From assembly GCA_002683735.1 (NCBI GenBank), contig NYTZ01000055.1, positions 1-10,321 of the forward strand: 10,321 bases of DNA. The letters are read 5' to 3'. The notes under the pieces are model-generated. The model was not told where the DNA came from and did no database searches. It was given only the letters and a program-made list of their open reading frames with translations. The translations under genes and the position numbers were made by a program. The first letter of the stretch is position 1. Each line of letters opens with the position of its first letter. This document shows positions 1-7,148 of the stretch, piece after piece. The DNA is from Flavobacteriales bacterium (GTDB taxonomy: Bacteria; Bacteroidota; Bacteroidia; Flavobacteriales; UA16).

Positions 1-402
1 AACTGGGCGACCACGAGCCGGGATCTTGTGCTCGACGAAGGCCTCTACACCCTGCGTGTGGTGGTGACGGAAGCGCCGTTCAACTTCAACTGGATGGAGT
101 GGCAATACAATGAAGAAATCGCGGACGAAGGGCCCACGTCTTTTCAGTCGGTCATGGCGTTCCCCAATCCGGTCCAGAATGGGGAGGTCAACATCGCATT
201 CTCGGTGTTCTTTTCTCAGAACCTGACCCTGTCCGTTTACGATGCGGTGGGCCGGCCGGTGTTTGGCAAAACCTATTATGACGCGGCCTCCATCTCTGAG
301 CGGCTTTCCCTCGATGGATTGGCAGCTGGGGTGTATGAGGTGTTTGTGACCCGCGAAGACGGAACGGTCAATTCTGGTCGTTTCCTCAAGCCCGTGCGCT
401 GA
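1..402 (+). CDS. Secreted protein, 3' fragment: CBM6-like tail plus T9SS type A sorting domain
   Basis: The frame is open from the first base, so the 5' end lies outside the window; 133 residues are visible before the TGA at 400-402. Residues 1-36 contain the run YTLRVVVTEAPFNFNWMEW, which resembles the last strands of CBM6-type carbohydrate-binding modules (pattern 'G.ytLrvvvt...fNlnWi.f'). Residues about 50-133 form a Bacteroidota C-terminal sorting domain: FPNPV at 54-58, then a strand with 'LSVYDAVGRPV', the 'LAAGVYEV' turn, and a terminal 'GRFLKPVR'. This domain family directs proteins through the type IX secretion system to the cell surface or medium. The combination is typical of secreted glycoside hydrolases, but the catalytic part is missing, so no enzyme class is assigned. 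The gene converges on the SusC/SusD operon and could supply its substrate. The sorting domain is well supported; the CBM6 call is moderate because only its tail is present. Confidence 0.8.
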   Translation, partial: NWATTSRDLVLDEGLYTLRVVVTEAPFNFNWMEWQYNEEIADEGPTSFQSVMAFPNPVQNGEVNIAFSVFFSQNLTLSVYDAVGRPVFGKTYYDAASISERLSLDGLAAGVYEVFVTREDGTVNSGRFLKPVR

Positions 403-436
403 GCGCAACCACTAGGTTTCGGGGAATGGCCCCATG

Positions 437-473
437 AAAAAAGGGGAATCGGCGCAAACCGATTCCCCTTTTC
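437..473. terminator. Bidirectional intrinsic terminator between convergent genes
   Basis: A perfect 14-bp stem pairs 439-452 with 459-472 around a 6-base loop (CGCAAA, 453-458). The stem starts in an A-run (437-442) and ends in a T-run (469-472), so on either strand the hairpin is followed by U residues. It sits 35 nt after the stop of the plus-strand T9SS protein and 20 nt after the stop of the minus-strand PKD lipoprotein. It can therefore end transcription from both sides and marks the 3' end of the SusC/SusD operon. Confidence 0.85.
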
Positions 474-491
474 AGGCAGAAGTGGTCGGGA

Positions 492-2186
492 TTACTGAGC
501 GATGAGGCGCATGTGCCAGTATGCTTCTCCGGGGTTGGCGCCGTAATCCAAGGCGATGGTCAGGATTTCAACGCCATCGACGAAGGTATATTCGTACACT
601 TCGTAGGTGATGGTGCTGGCAGGAACGCCGCTTCCATCACCCGGGTGTTCTCCGCCGTTGTAGGCCTTGTTGAAACCGATGAAGGCGCCCAAGCCGTTCA
701 CCGTCACCTCCAGATCGGTGGCCGTGAAGGTGTGCGTTCCGGCACCGTAGACGTCCAGCGGTGGAGTCAACTCGGTCTCGTCGATGCACTCTCCGGCAAA
801 CCCGAGGTAGTCCTCGGCCCAGATGACGCCGTCGGTGATGTACTCCATCGTCCCATCATCGTAGAAGACCCACTGGTCGTCAAGTTGGCAGGCGCGCTCG
901 ATGACGCCGGCAGCGTCGATGCCGCCCCACCAGTTGTTGCACCCGAGGCATGGTCCCACGTAGTAGGAGGATTCACCATCGAGCATCCAGGTCTTGCCTG
1001 TGGCGCTCGAGAGGGTTCCGGCCGTGAAGGCGGCAGAGCTGATGGTCAAGGTTTGGGTGATGTTGTCGCTTTCGCCGGCGTCGTCGTATGCGGTCAGGGA
1101 CACTTCATAGTTGCCATCCATGCCGTAGGTGTGCACCGGGTCTTCTTGGGAGCTGACGCCACCATCGCCGAATTCCCAGACGTAAGAGGTGGCGTTGGAG
1201 GTGCTGTTGGTGAAGGTCACGGTGTTGCCGTCCACCACGTAAGAGAAGTTGGCCACAGGGGAGGAGGCTGGGATCGGTGGGAGATCTGCCTCGTCGTGAT
1301 AATGCACGAGGTAGAAGTTCCAGGCGCTGCCATCTCCGCGGACGAGGGCCATACTCAAGCGGTCCTCGGTGTCCCCCTCGACCATGTCGATGATGGTGTA
1401 CACCTTGGTGGCGGCAGGGATATAGCTGTCCCCGTTCTCCGTTTTGTTGCACAGGCCGATGTAGGCGCCGAAGCCGTCGAGGGTGATGGTGTTGTTGTTG
1501 ACATTGAAGTCATACGTGTAGTTGCCCCCGTCTGCAAAGGCGCTCAAGTCTTCCCCATTGGGCCCATTCCACAGGCCCGGTTCGCTCTCGTCAAGGCACG
1601 TCTCGTCGATGCCGAGCCAGCCACCGTTGCCATCCGAGTCCATGAAGAGGGTTCCGTTGGTGTTCTTCTCCCAAGTTCCATCGGGGTTGAAGGTGTAGCT
1701 GTCATCGAGGATACAGGGGCGCTCACCGAGCGGGGTCGCACCACCGAAAGACCACCAGCTGTTGTCGTTGATGGAAGGGCCGATGCCGAGGGCCACTTCC
1801 TCGCGGTCGAGGTACCAGGTTTTGCCACCGGCTCCAGAAAGGAAAATGGCTGCGTTATTGGGGTCGACGATGCTGACGCTCTCCGTCTTGGAGGCCGATC
1901 CATCGAGACCGGTGACGGTCAAGGTCACTTCGTAGACTCCGCCAGCGTCATACACGTGGGTGGGGCTGGTTTCTGTGCTGGTGTTTCCATCGCCGAAATC
2001 CCAAATGCTGGAGGTGGCGTTCGCGGAATAGTTCGTGAAGGTGACTTCTGCCCAGTTGCTTTCGCTGACTTCGTATTGGAAGCTGGCAATCACGGCAGAA
2101 GTCTCGGGCACAGGGTCTGGCTTGCAACTGGCAATGACCAGACTTGCGATGATGAACAGACCAAAGGCCTGAATCGTCTTGTTCAT
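492..2186 (-). CDS. Surface lipoprotein with two PKD + unknown-module repeats, SusC/D-linked
   Basis: This is a predicted surface lipoprotein of 564 residues, likely a glycan-binding partner of the SusC/SusD complex. The N-terminus MNKTIQAFGL... carries a hydrophobic stretch and the lipobox IASC, giving lipidated Cys21. Two PKD domains are clear: residues 32-107 (WDFGDG at 62-67) and 309-382 (WEFGDG at 338-343). Each is followed by a similar module of about 170-180 residues that starts with GKTW and contains a WW pair, 'ER.C.LDD', 'DGT', a 'C(L/I)DE' segment and 'G(F/L)GA(Y/F)IG'. I do not recognise that module as a named family. The ATG at 2184-2186 is preferred over an in-frame TTG 45 nt upstream, because it places the signal peptide correctly and leaves a 37-nt gap to susD. 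As the last gene of the operon, it occupies the position usually held by SusE/F-like or other surface glycan-binding proteins. Glycan binding is inferred from context. Confidence 0.85.
   Translation of the reverse strand: MNKTIQAFGLFIIASLVIASCKPDPVPETSAVIASFQYEVSESNWAEVTFTNYSANATSSIWDFGDGNTSTETSPTHVYDAGGVYEVTLTVTGLDGSASKTESVSIVDPNNAAIFLSGAGGKTWYLDREEVALGIGPSINDNSWWSFGGATPLGERPCILDDSYTFNPDGTWEKNTNGTLFMDSDGNGGWLGIDETCLDESEPGLWNGPNGEDLSAFADGGNYTYDFNVNNNTITLDGFGAYIGLCNKTENGDSYIPAATKVYTIIDMVEGDTEDRLSMALVRGDGSAWNFYLVHYHDEADLPPIPASSPVANFSYVVDGNTVTFTNSTSNATSYVWEFGDGGVSSQEDPVHTYGMDGNYEVSLTAYDDAGESDNITQTLTISSAAFTAGTLSSATGKTWMLDGESSYYVGPCLGCNNWWGGIDAAGVIERACQLDDQWVFYDDGTMEYITDGVIWAEDYLGFAGECIDETELTPPLDVYGAGTHTFTATDLEVTVNGLGAFIGFNKAYNGGEHPGDGSGVPASTITYEVYEYTFVDGVEILTIALDYGANPGEAYWHMRLIAQ
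495..1262 (-). repeat. Internal protein repeat B of the PKD lipoprotein
   Basis: This encodes residues 309-564: the second PKD domain followed by the second, shorter copy of the module. It keeps GKTW (397-400), NNWW (417-420), ERACQLDD (430-437), DDGT (443-446), ECIDET (466-471) and GLGAFIG (498-504). It has an extra CLGC pair at 413-416 that repeat A lacks. By the last shared motif its spacing is 16 residues shorter than in repeat A. Confidence 0.75.
1293..2093 (-). repeat. Internal protein repeat A of the PKD lipoprotein
   Basis: This encodes residues 32-298: a PKD domain followed by the first copy of the unrecognised module. WDFGDG and GKTW here lie exactly 276 residues before their counterparts in repeat B. 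Cysteines are at 158, 197 and 246. The repeat is clear at protein level; at DNA level the copies are diverged, so the duplication is not recent. Confidence 0.75.
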
Positions 2187-2223
2187 GGGTAGGGGATTTG
2201 GGTTGATCTTGTGTTTTGGCCCC

Positions 2224-3849
2224 TCAATCAAAGAGGGAGGCGTCAGGGTAAGTCGTCAAGCCGGAAGCGACCTGGGTTTCTTCCAGTGCGATGGGCAACC
2301 AAAGGTGCTGTTCGCTGAAGTTGGCGGCTTTGTCGCCGTCTCCTTCAAAGAGGTCGGCGTTGGCCCGGCCGGAGCGAACCAGATCGAACCAACGGTCTCC
2401 TTCACAGGCCAATTCTGCTCGCCGCTCATACCAGATGAGGTCAAGCAGACTCCAGCCTTCCTCGGCCATGACCTCAGCAGAAGTCCGGTAGTTGCCGATG
2501 TTGTTTCCTGGTCCGGCTGCCCGTTCGCGCACTTCATCGATGTACATCATGGCGAGGGCATCTTCCCCCGTTCCTCGGTGGAGGGCCTCTGCGAGCATCA
2601 ACAGCACATCGGCATAGCGGAAAACATGGGTGTTCTGCGCTTTGGTCAGGTGCTCATTGCCGCCGTTGACATTGGTGCCGGCAAAGGCTTTCAGGTTGGG
2701 GTATTTCTCTTGCCAATACCCCGTGAAGTCGACGGGATTGTTTTGGGTCATATCAATGATGGGGTCGCAGCTGAGTCCGGCATCGGCCAGGTCTTGCGCC
2801 AATTCATCTTCTGAAATGATCGCCACATCCCGGCGGTATTCGTCGTCTGCCAAGAAGTGGTTCCACAGGCTGGGCGTGACCGACATGAAACCCCATCCGG
2901 TTTCGTAGTCAGGGTGGGCATCACAGAGTCCGCGGATGCCGCACAGTTGAATCATGCCGTTGCCATCGACCCCTTCAAACCAGCCCCAATCGCTTTGATA
3001 CAGGGGCGTCCGTTGGATTTCGAAAACGGACTCGACGGTGTTGCGATTTTCAAACTTGTACAGGTCCCCCATATCGTCCACGAGTTGATATACCCCGAGG
3101 TCCACAATGTTCTGGAAGCTCTCTGCTGCACTTTCAAACAAATCGGCGTCATCTCCTTTCAAGTCGGCCCAATACAGATAGGCTTTGCCCATCAGAGCAT
3201 AAGCAGCGCCTTTGGTGATTCGCCCCTCCTCTCCTCCGGAAGCAATGAGCGGGAGGTGCGGAAGCGCTTCTTGACAGTCGGTCACAATTTGCTGCATGAT
3301 GTCCGAGAGCGTGCTGCGCTCGAGGTTGACATCCTCCGGAGTTAGGCTCGAAGTAATAAGCGGAATCGGACCGAAGTGTCGGAACAGGTCGAAGTGGTAG
3401 TAGGCGCGGAGGAATTGGGCTTGGGCCTTGTAACTGGTCACCACGTCCGATTCAATTTGCGCCAAGTCGAGCAGGGCATTGGCCCGGCTGATTCCGACAT
3501 ATCCCCGACGGTAAATGGGGTGGGTCACAACGTTGGTGTTCGTGTTGGTGAAGTCATCGAACTCCTGCCATCCAGGCTGGTCATTGTTGGACGGATCACC
3601 GCCGGCGTTGGCATTGTCTGAACGGATGTCTCCGTACATGACGTGCCCGACCCATTGGCCGTAGGCCATGCCCCATCCGAGGGGGTCGTAGACGGCAATC
3701 AGTGCCGATCCGATTTGGCCTTCAGTTTGGTAATAGTTGCTGGAGAGGAACTCGTTGACGGGTTCGACTTCCAGACGGTCCTTGCTGCATGCGGCCAGTA
3801 CGAGTGTGGCTCCTGCGAGGACGGTGATGTTGCGTTGAAGCTTGTTCAT
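2224..3849 (-). CDS. SusD/RagB-family surface glycan-binding lipoprotein
   Basis: SusD-like lipoproteins sit on the cell surface as a lid over the SusC barrel and bind oligosaccharides for import. The predicted protein has 541 residues. MNKLQRNITV... leads into a hydrophobic segment and the lipobox LAAC (Cys21). The N-terminal SusD signature follows (NEFLSSNYYQTEGQIGSALIAVYD, roughly residues 32-55, cited as a region). The C-terminal part has the family hallmarks FRYADVLLMLAEAL near residue 413 and YERRAELACEGDRWFDLVRSG near residue 483. The ATG at 3847-3849 is chosen over a TTG three codons upstream (3856-3858); it starts 10 nt after the susC stop, which suggests co-transcription and possibly coupled translation. 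Length and motif order are normal for the family. The family is certain; the bound glycan is unknown. Confidence 0.95.
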   Translation of the reverse strand: MNKLQRNITVLAGATLVLAACSKDRLEVEPVNEFLSSNYYQTEGQIGSALIAVYDPLGWGMAYGQWVGHVMYGDIRSDNANAGGDPSNNDQPGWQEFDDFTNTNTNVVTHPIYRRGYVGISRANALLDLAQIESDVVTSYKAQAQFLRAYYHFDLFRHFGPIPLITSSLTPEDVNLERSTLSDIMQQIVTDCQEALPHLPLIASGGEEGRITKGAAYALMGKAYLYWADLKGDDADLFESAAESFQNIVDLGVYQLVDDMGDLYKFENRNTVESVFEIQRTPLYQSDWGWFEGVDGNGMIQLCGIRGLCDAHPDYETGWGFMSVTPSLWNHFLADDEYRRDVAIISEDELAQDLADAGLSCDPIIDMTQNNPVDFTGYWQEKYPNLKAFAGTNVNGGNEHLTKAQNTHVFRYADVLLMLAEALHRGTGEDALAMMYIDEVRERAAGPGNNIGNYRTSAEVMAEEGWSLLDLIWYERRAELACEGDRWFDLVRSGRANADLFEGDGDKAANFSEQHLWLPIALEETQVASGLTTYPDASLFD

Positions 3850-3859
3850 AAGGATCAAA

Positions 3860-6800
3860 TCAGAAGGTGACGTTGAGGCCGGCGCCGAGGGAGCGGTTGT
3901 TGGGGTAGAATCCCTTGTCGATGCCCGTGTCCAGAATCCACCCGCCGGTGCCGATGTCCGGGTCGAATCCGCGGTAGTTGGTCACGGTGAAAAGGTTGTT
4001 TCCGGTCAGGTAAACCTTGACCTCTTTCATTTTGGCCCGGTGCGTCCACTCGCGGGGCAGATTCCATCCAATTTGCAGATTTCGCAGGCGGAGGAAGTTG
4101 CCGTTCTCGACGTAAAAGCTCGAGGGACGTTGATTGTTGTTGGGGTCCGTAGAGGTCAGGCGCGGCAGTTCCGTGCTTGGTGCTTCGGGGGTCCAGCGGT
4201 CAAGCCAGAAAGATTGCATGTTGGAGAAGGTCACGTCGCTCCGCTCATAGGTGCGGTAAATCTCATGGCCGAGTTGGGCATTGAAGATGGCATTGACGTA
4301 GAAGTCCTTGTAGGTCAGATTGGCACTCAGACCGAGGATGTGCTTCGGCCACGGGGTGCCGATGTCACCGATGTCATCCGAGTTGATGACGCCGTCCCCA
4401 TTGGTGTCCAGGAACCGGATGTCTCCTGGCTGGGCGTTTGGCTGAAGCAAATCTCCTTCGAGGTTGATGTGGCTGTAGATGTCGGCCTGCGACTGGAAGA
4501 TGCCATCGGCCTGGTAACCGACGAAGTGGCCGACTGCGAAGCCTTCGGTCATCCGGGTAATGGCCGTGTTGCGCACCGGCCAGCCCCAACCGTTTAGATA
4601 GCCCGTTTCGCCGGCCACGCTGATGACCTCGTTGCGGAAGTGGGTGTAGTTGAGGGTGGTGTTGAGTTTGAGGTCGCCTTGTCCCATGCGGTATCCGAGG
4701 GAGAACTCCACGCCCTCGTTGAGGATCTCGCCTAGGTTGGAGGTCGGGTTGTTGGTGGCGCCCACATAGCCGGGGATCTGCTGGGTCATGAGCAGGTCCT
4801 TGGTCCGCTTGCGGTAGACGTCCGCTTCGAAGGAGACCTTGTCGTCAAAGAGGCCCAGTTCGACACCGAGGTCAAGCTGAACACTCTCCTCCCAACGGAC
4901 GTTCGGATTGGGTGGGGCCGCGAGTGCCGTTCCCGTGTTCAGCGTCTGCGTTTCCGTGCCGAAGGGGTAGGTGAACACGTTTTGAATCCGTGCCACATAG
5001 CTCAACGGGGAGATGCGATCGGATCCGTTCACACCCCATGAGGCGCGTACCTTGAGGAAGCTGATCTTGTCCGAACCCTGGAGAAAGTCCTCCTTGGAGG
5101 CGACCCATCCGAAGGAAGCGGAAGGGAAGACGCCGTAGCGGTTGTTCTCTCCAAAGTTGGAGGATCCGTCTCGGCGGATGGTCGCGGAGAACAGGTACTT
5201 CTCGTCGTAGTTGTAGAGCAGTCGTCCAAACGTGCTGATGATGGCGTAGTCGACGGATGCACCCCCGAAGGCCAAGTCGGTGGTGTCCTGTCCGGCGTCG
5301 ATGTAATGGAAGTTTGGATTGAATTCCGCGTCCATCGGGACACCCTGCGATGAGCCCCCGACTTGGCGGAACGCCGTGGTCCGGAACGACGTCCCGACAA
5401 GGAAGTCGAGGTTGTGCTTCTCCTGCAGCTTGGTCGTGTAGTTGGCGGTGTTCTCCCATTGGAAGCCCCGGAAGTTGCCGGACCCTTGTCCCACGTCGTT
5501 GCTCAGGTTTTGGGCAGCCGGGTGGAAATAGTAGGTGGGGGTGAAGTAGCGGTAGTCATACCAGTTGAGGTCGAATCCACCGTCGGTTTTGAGTCGCAGT
5601 CCCTCGACCGGCTCGTATTCGATGTAGACGTTGCCGATGATCTGGTCGGACTTGTTGTCGCCTCCGGCGAGGTAGAGCCGACTCAATGGGTTGATGAACT
5701 CTTTCTGAACCCAGGGTGATTGGGCGAAACCGAAGTCGGCCTGGTCATCGTAAATCGGGGTCAGTGGATCGTAGGCGAAGGCGTCGGACTGAACGCCGCC
5801 AAAGGCGCTGTTGGTACCGATGTTGTTGTTCTGCGTCCGGTTCAGGTAAAGGTTCTGGCCCACCGTCAGGAAATCCTTGATTTTTTTGGACGAATTGTAG
5901 CGCATGGCGTAGCGCTTGTAGTTGGACTTTTCCCCGCCGATGACACCGTTCTGGTCCCAGTAGTCAAAGGAGATGTAGCTGTTGTCCCCGGAGGCGGTGA
6001 TGCGGTGGTTGATGACCTGCGCCGGGTTGAAGATCTCCTCCATCCAGTTGGTGTTGGCGGTGAGCGGGTCACCGAAGTTGGGGAAGCCCAACACGTCCAG
6101 AGCGGAGGTCTGGTTGCTGTTGGCGAATTTCTCACGCGTTAGGATCACGTAGTCTTCGGCCCCGAGCATGGTGGGAAGCTTCCACGGCTGGGAGTTCAGG
6201 TAGCTCGCAGAGTATGTGATGCTCGCGTCCCCCTTGCTGCCATTCTTTGTGGTGATGATGACCACGCCGTTGGCGGCCCGGGCTCCATAGATGGCGCTCG
6301 ATGCAGCATCCTTCAGAACGTCCACGGACTCGATGTCGCTCGGGTTGATGTTGTCGATGTTGCCGAGTTGCACGCCGTCCACGATGTAGAGCGGGGAGTT
6401 GTCTCCGTTGGTGCTGATGCCGCGGATAAGGATGCTCTTTCCGGATCCTGGCTGGCCACTGGATTCATTGACAATCAAACCGGAGGTGAGGCCTTCGAGC
6501 GTAGAGGTCACGTCCGGAACAGCGATGCCTTCGATGTCCTTGGCGGTGACCTTGGAGATTGATCCGGTAGAGACCTTCTTTTTCTGCCGGCCATATCCCA
6601 CGACCACCACTTCATCGACGAGTGTGGCGTCGATATCAAGGGAGACCTGGATTGGGGAGGCGCTCTCCACCGTTAGCGTCTGGGCCACGTAACCGATGAA
6701 GCTCACTTTCAAGGCGGTGGGCAAAGCACTGACTTTGAGGGAAAAAGACCCGTCCACCCCCGCACTTGTCGCATTGGTGGTTCCCTCTTCCAAAATGGTC

Positions 6801-6949
6801 GCACCAATGAGCGCGTTGCCGGATTCACTGTCGAGGACGATTCCGGTGAGGTTGTTGGTTTGGGCGAACAGGTTGGGCGTGCTCGAAGCGAGCCAACCCA
6901 AAAAGAGAAGCGTCACCCAAGGGGTGAAACGCATGGCGTTGTTGTTCAT
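3860..6949 (-). CDS. SusC/RagA-family TonB-dependent outer-membrane receptor
   Basis: This is a 1029-residue outer-membrane transporter that takes up oligosaccharides using energy from TonB-ExbBD, with the SusD-like protein as its lid. A signal peptide (about residues 1-29, ending NLFA|Q) is followed by the carboxypeptidase-regulatory-like domain typical of SusC (residues 33-105, LTGIVLDSESGNALIGATI). The TonB-box-like DEVVVVGYG comes next (112-120), then the plug domain (about 125-238), with LIRGISTNGDNSPLYIVDGV and the SusC signature VLKDAASSAIYGARAANGVVII. The remainder is a 22-strand-type barrel ending in the aromatic NVTF. A loop near residue 850 (DTNGDGVINSDD) is a Ca-binding-like loop common in SusC C-terminal parts. 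No STN domain is present, so signalling through an anti-sigma partner is not suggested. The ATG at 6947-6949 is the first in-frame start after a stop (6959-6961); an internal ATG at codon 6 is an alternative. Confidence 0.96.
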   Translation of the reverse strand: MNNNAMRFTPWVTLLFLGWLASSTPNLFAQTNNLTGIVLDSESGNALIGATILEEGTTNATSAGVDGSFSLKVSALPTALKVSFIGYVAQTLTVESASPIQVSLDIDATLVDEVVVVGYGRQKKKVSTGSISKVTAKDIEGIAVPDVTSTLEGLTSGLIVNESSGQPGSGKSILIRGISTNGDNSPLYIVDGVQLGNIDNINPSDIESVDVLKDAASSAIYGARAANGVVIITTKNGSKGDASITYSASYLNSQPWKLPTMLGAEDYVILTREKFANSNQTSALDVLGFPNFGDPLTANTNWMEEIFNPAQVINHRITASGDNSYISFDYWDQNGVIGGEKSNYKRYAMRYNSSKKIKDFLTVGQNLYLNRTQNNNIGTNSAFGGVQSDAFAYDPLTPIYDDQADFGFAQSPWVQKEFINPLSRLYLAGGDNKSDQIIGNVYIEYEPVEGLRLKTDGGFDLNWYDYRYFTPTYYFHPAAQNLSNDVGQGSGNFRGFQWENTANYTTKLQEKHNLDFLVGTSFRTTAFRQVGGSSQGVPMDAEFNPNFHYIDAGQDTTDLAFGGASVDYAIISTFGRLLYNYDEKYLFSATIRRDGSSNFGENNRYGVFPSASFGWVASKEDFLQGSDKISFLKVRASWGVNGSDRISPLSYVARIQNVFTYPFGTETQTLNTGTALAAPPNPNVRWEESVQLDLGVELGLFDDKVSFEADVYRKRTKDLLMTQQIPGYVGATNNPTSNLGEILNEGVEFSLGYRMGQGDLKLNTTLNYTHFRNEVISVAGETGYLNGWGWPVRNTAITRMTEGFAVGHFVGYQADGIFQSQADIYSHINLEGDLLQPNAQPGDIRFLDTNGDGVINSDDIGDIGTPWPKHILGLSANLTYKDFYVNAIFNAQLGHEIYRTYERSDVTFSNMQSFWLDRWTPEAPSTELPRLTSTDPNNNQRPSSFYVENGNFLRLRNLQIGWNLPREWTHRAKMKEVKVYLTGNNLFTVTNYRGFDPDIGTGGWILDTGIDKGFYPNNRSLGAGLNVTF

Positions 6950-6978
6950 CGTGTTGATTTACAGCTGGCTTTCTGCAT
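6946..6978 (-). CDS. Candidate 10-codon leader peptide coupled to susC
   Basis: An ATG at 6976-6978 opens a short frame reading MQKASCKSTR and stopping at TGA 6946-6948. The stop overlaps the susC ATG in the classic ATGA arrangement. AAGGAG lies four bases before its ATG, whereas susC itself has no Shine-Dalgarno sequence before its start. Ribosomes recruited here could re-initiate on susC, making the peptide a translational coupling device. Its sequence shows no run of one amino acid that would suggest attenuation by amino-acid starvation. It is short enough to arise by chance; the support is the combined SD and exact stop-start overlap. Confidence 0.35.
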   Translation of the reverse strand: MQKASCKSTR

Positions 6979-6982
6979 TTGT

Positions 6983-6991
6983 CTCCTTTTT
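6983..6991 (-). promoter_or_regulatory. Strong Shine-Dalgarno sequence ahead of the leader ORF
   Basis: The minus strand reads AAAAAGGAG, then ACAA, then ATG. Such a match is uncommon in Bacteroidota, where many genes use A-rich leaders without a Shine-Dalgarno sequence. The other in-window starts of this cluster (susC, susD, PKD lipoprotein) show none as clear. The spacer of four bases is a little short. The site lies 34 nt from the susC ATG, too far to serve it directly. Confidence 0.5.
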
Positions 6992-7025
6992 GGCAAGGTG
7001 GAAACATCGGCAGGCGATTTGCTTG

Positions 7026-7040
7026 GTGTACAATGTACAC
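7026..7040. promoter_or_regulatory. Perfect 15-bp palindrome, candidate operator
   Basis: GTGTACA-A-TGTACAC has two perfect 7-bp arms around one base. It lies 76 nt before the susC ATG and 108 nt before the start of the divergent TfoX-like gene, so it could control either. Its form fits a dimeric repressor or activator site. The minus strand across it contains TACATTGT, a partial match to the Bacteroidota -7 element (TAnnTTTG), but I found no convincing -33 partner, so no promoter is called. No regulator gene is visible in the window. Confidence 0.45.
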
Positions 7041-7148
7041 TACCGATAGCGAGTCCATGCAGGGTTACGGGCTTTAGTTGAAAAAGTCCGGCGTAAGGGA
7101 AGAGGTGGGGCCCCTAAAGCTGGATGCGGGTTTGAGCATTTGAGACCA

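Larger units (their letters stand above)
492..6949 (-). other. Polysaccharide utilisation operon core (susC-susD-PKD lipoprotein)
   Basis: Three minus-strand genes lie head to tail with 10-nt and 37-nt gaps and no hairpin between them. A strong terminator lies just beyond the last gene and a regulatory-looking region just before the first. The set supplies a TonB-dependent transporter, its surface lid and a third surface lipoprotein. No glycoside hydrolase, polysaccharide lyase or sulfatase lies inside the operon. The nearest candidate is the truncated CBM6/T9SS protein on the opposite strand, so the locus is a minimal or incompletely visible PUL. Confidence 0.85.

Noticed and set aside
513..2192. 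A 559-codon open frame on the plus strand, antisense to almost the whole PKD lipoprotein gene.
   Set aside because: It is opposite a gene with clear PKD domains and lipobox. Its translation is low-complexity (Val, Gly, Ala rich) without domains, and such frames arise from GC-rich codon use in the true gene.
2187..2231. TTG start extending the PKD lipoprotein by 15 residues and overlapping the susD stop.
   Set aside because: It would place a polar stretch (Asn, Pro, Lys) before the signal peptide; the ATG at 2184-2186 gives a normal lipoprotein N-terminus.
4380..4430. Dockerin-like DTNGDGVINSDD loop in SusC.
   Set aside because: It is a single loop inside the barrel part and common in SusC-family C-terminal regions; no second loop, so not a dockerin.
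2179..4597. Several plus-strand frames of 75-251 codons opposite susD and the 3' part of susC.
   Set aside because: The minus-strand proteins have full family signatures through these regions; the plus-strand translations have no motifs and no plausible starts.
7107..7114. GGGGCCCC palindrome between the divergent genes.
   Set aside because: It is only 8 bp, GC-only and without a following T-run, so it is a chance palindrome rather than a terminator or operator.
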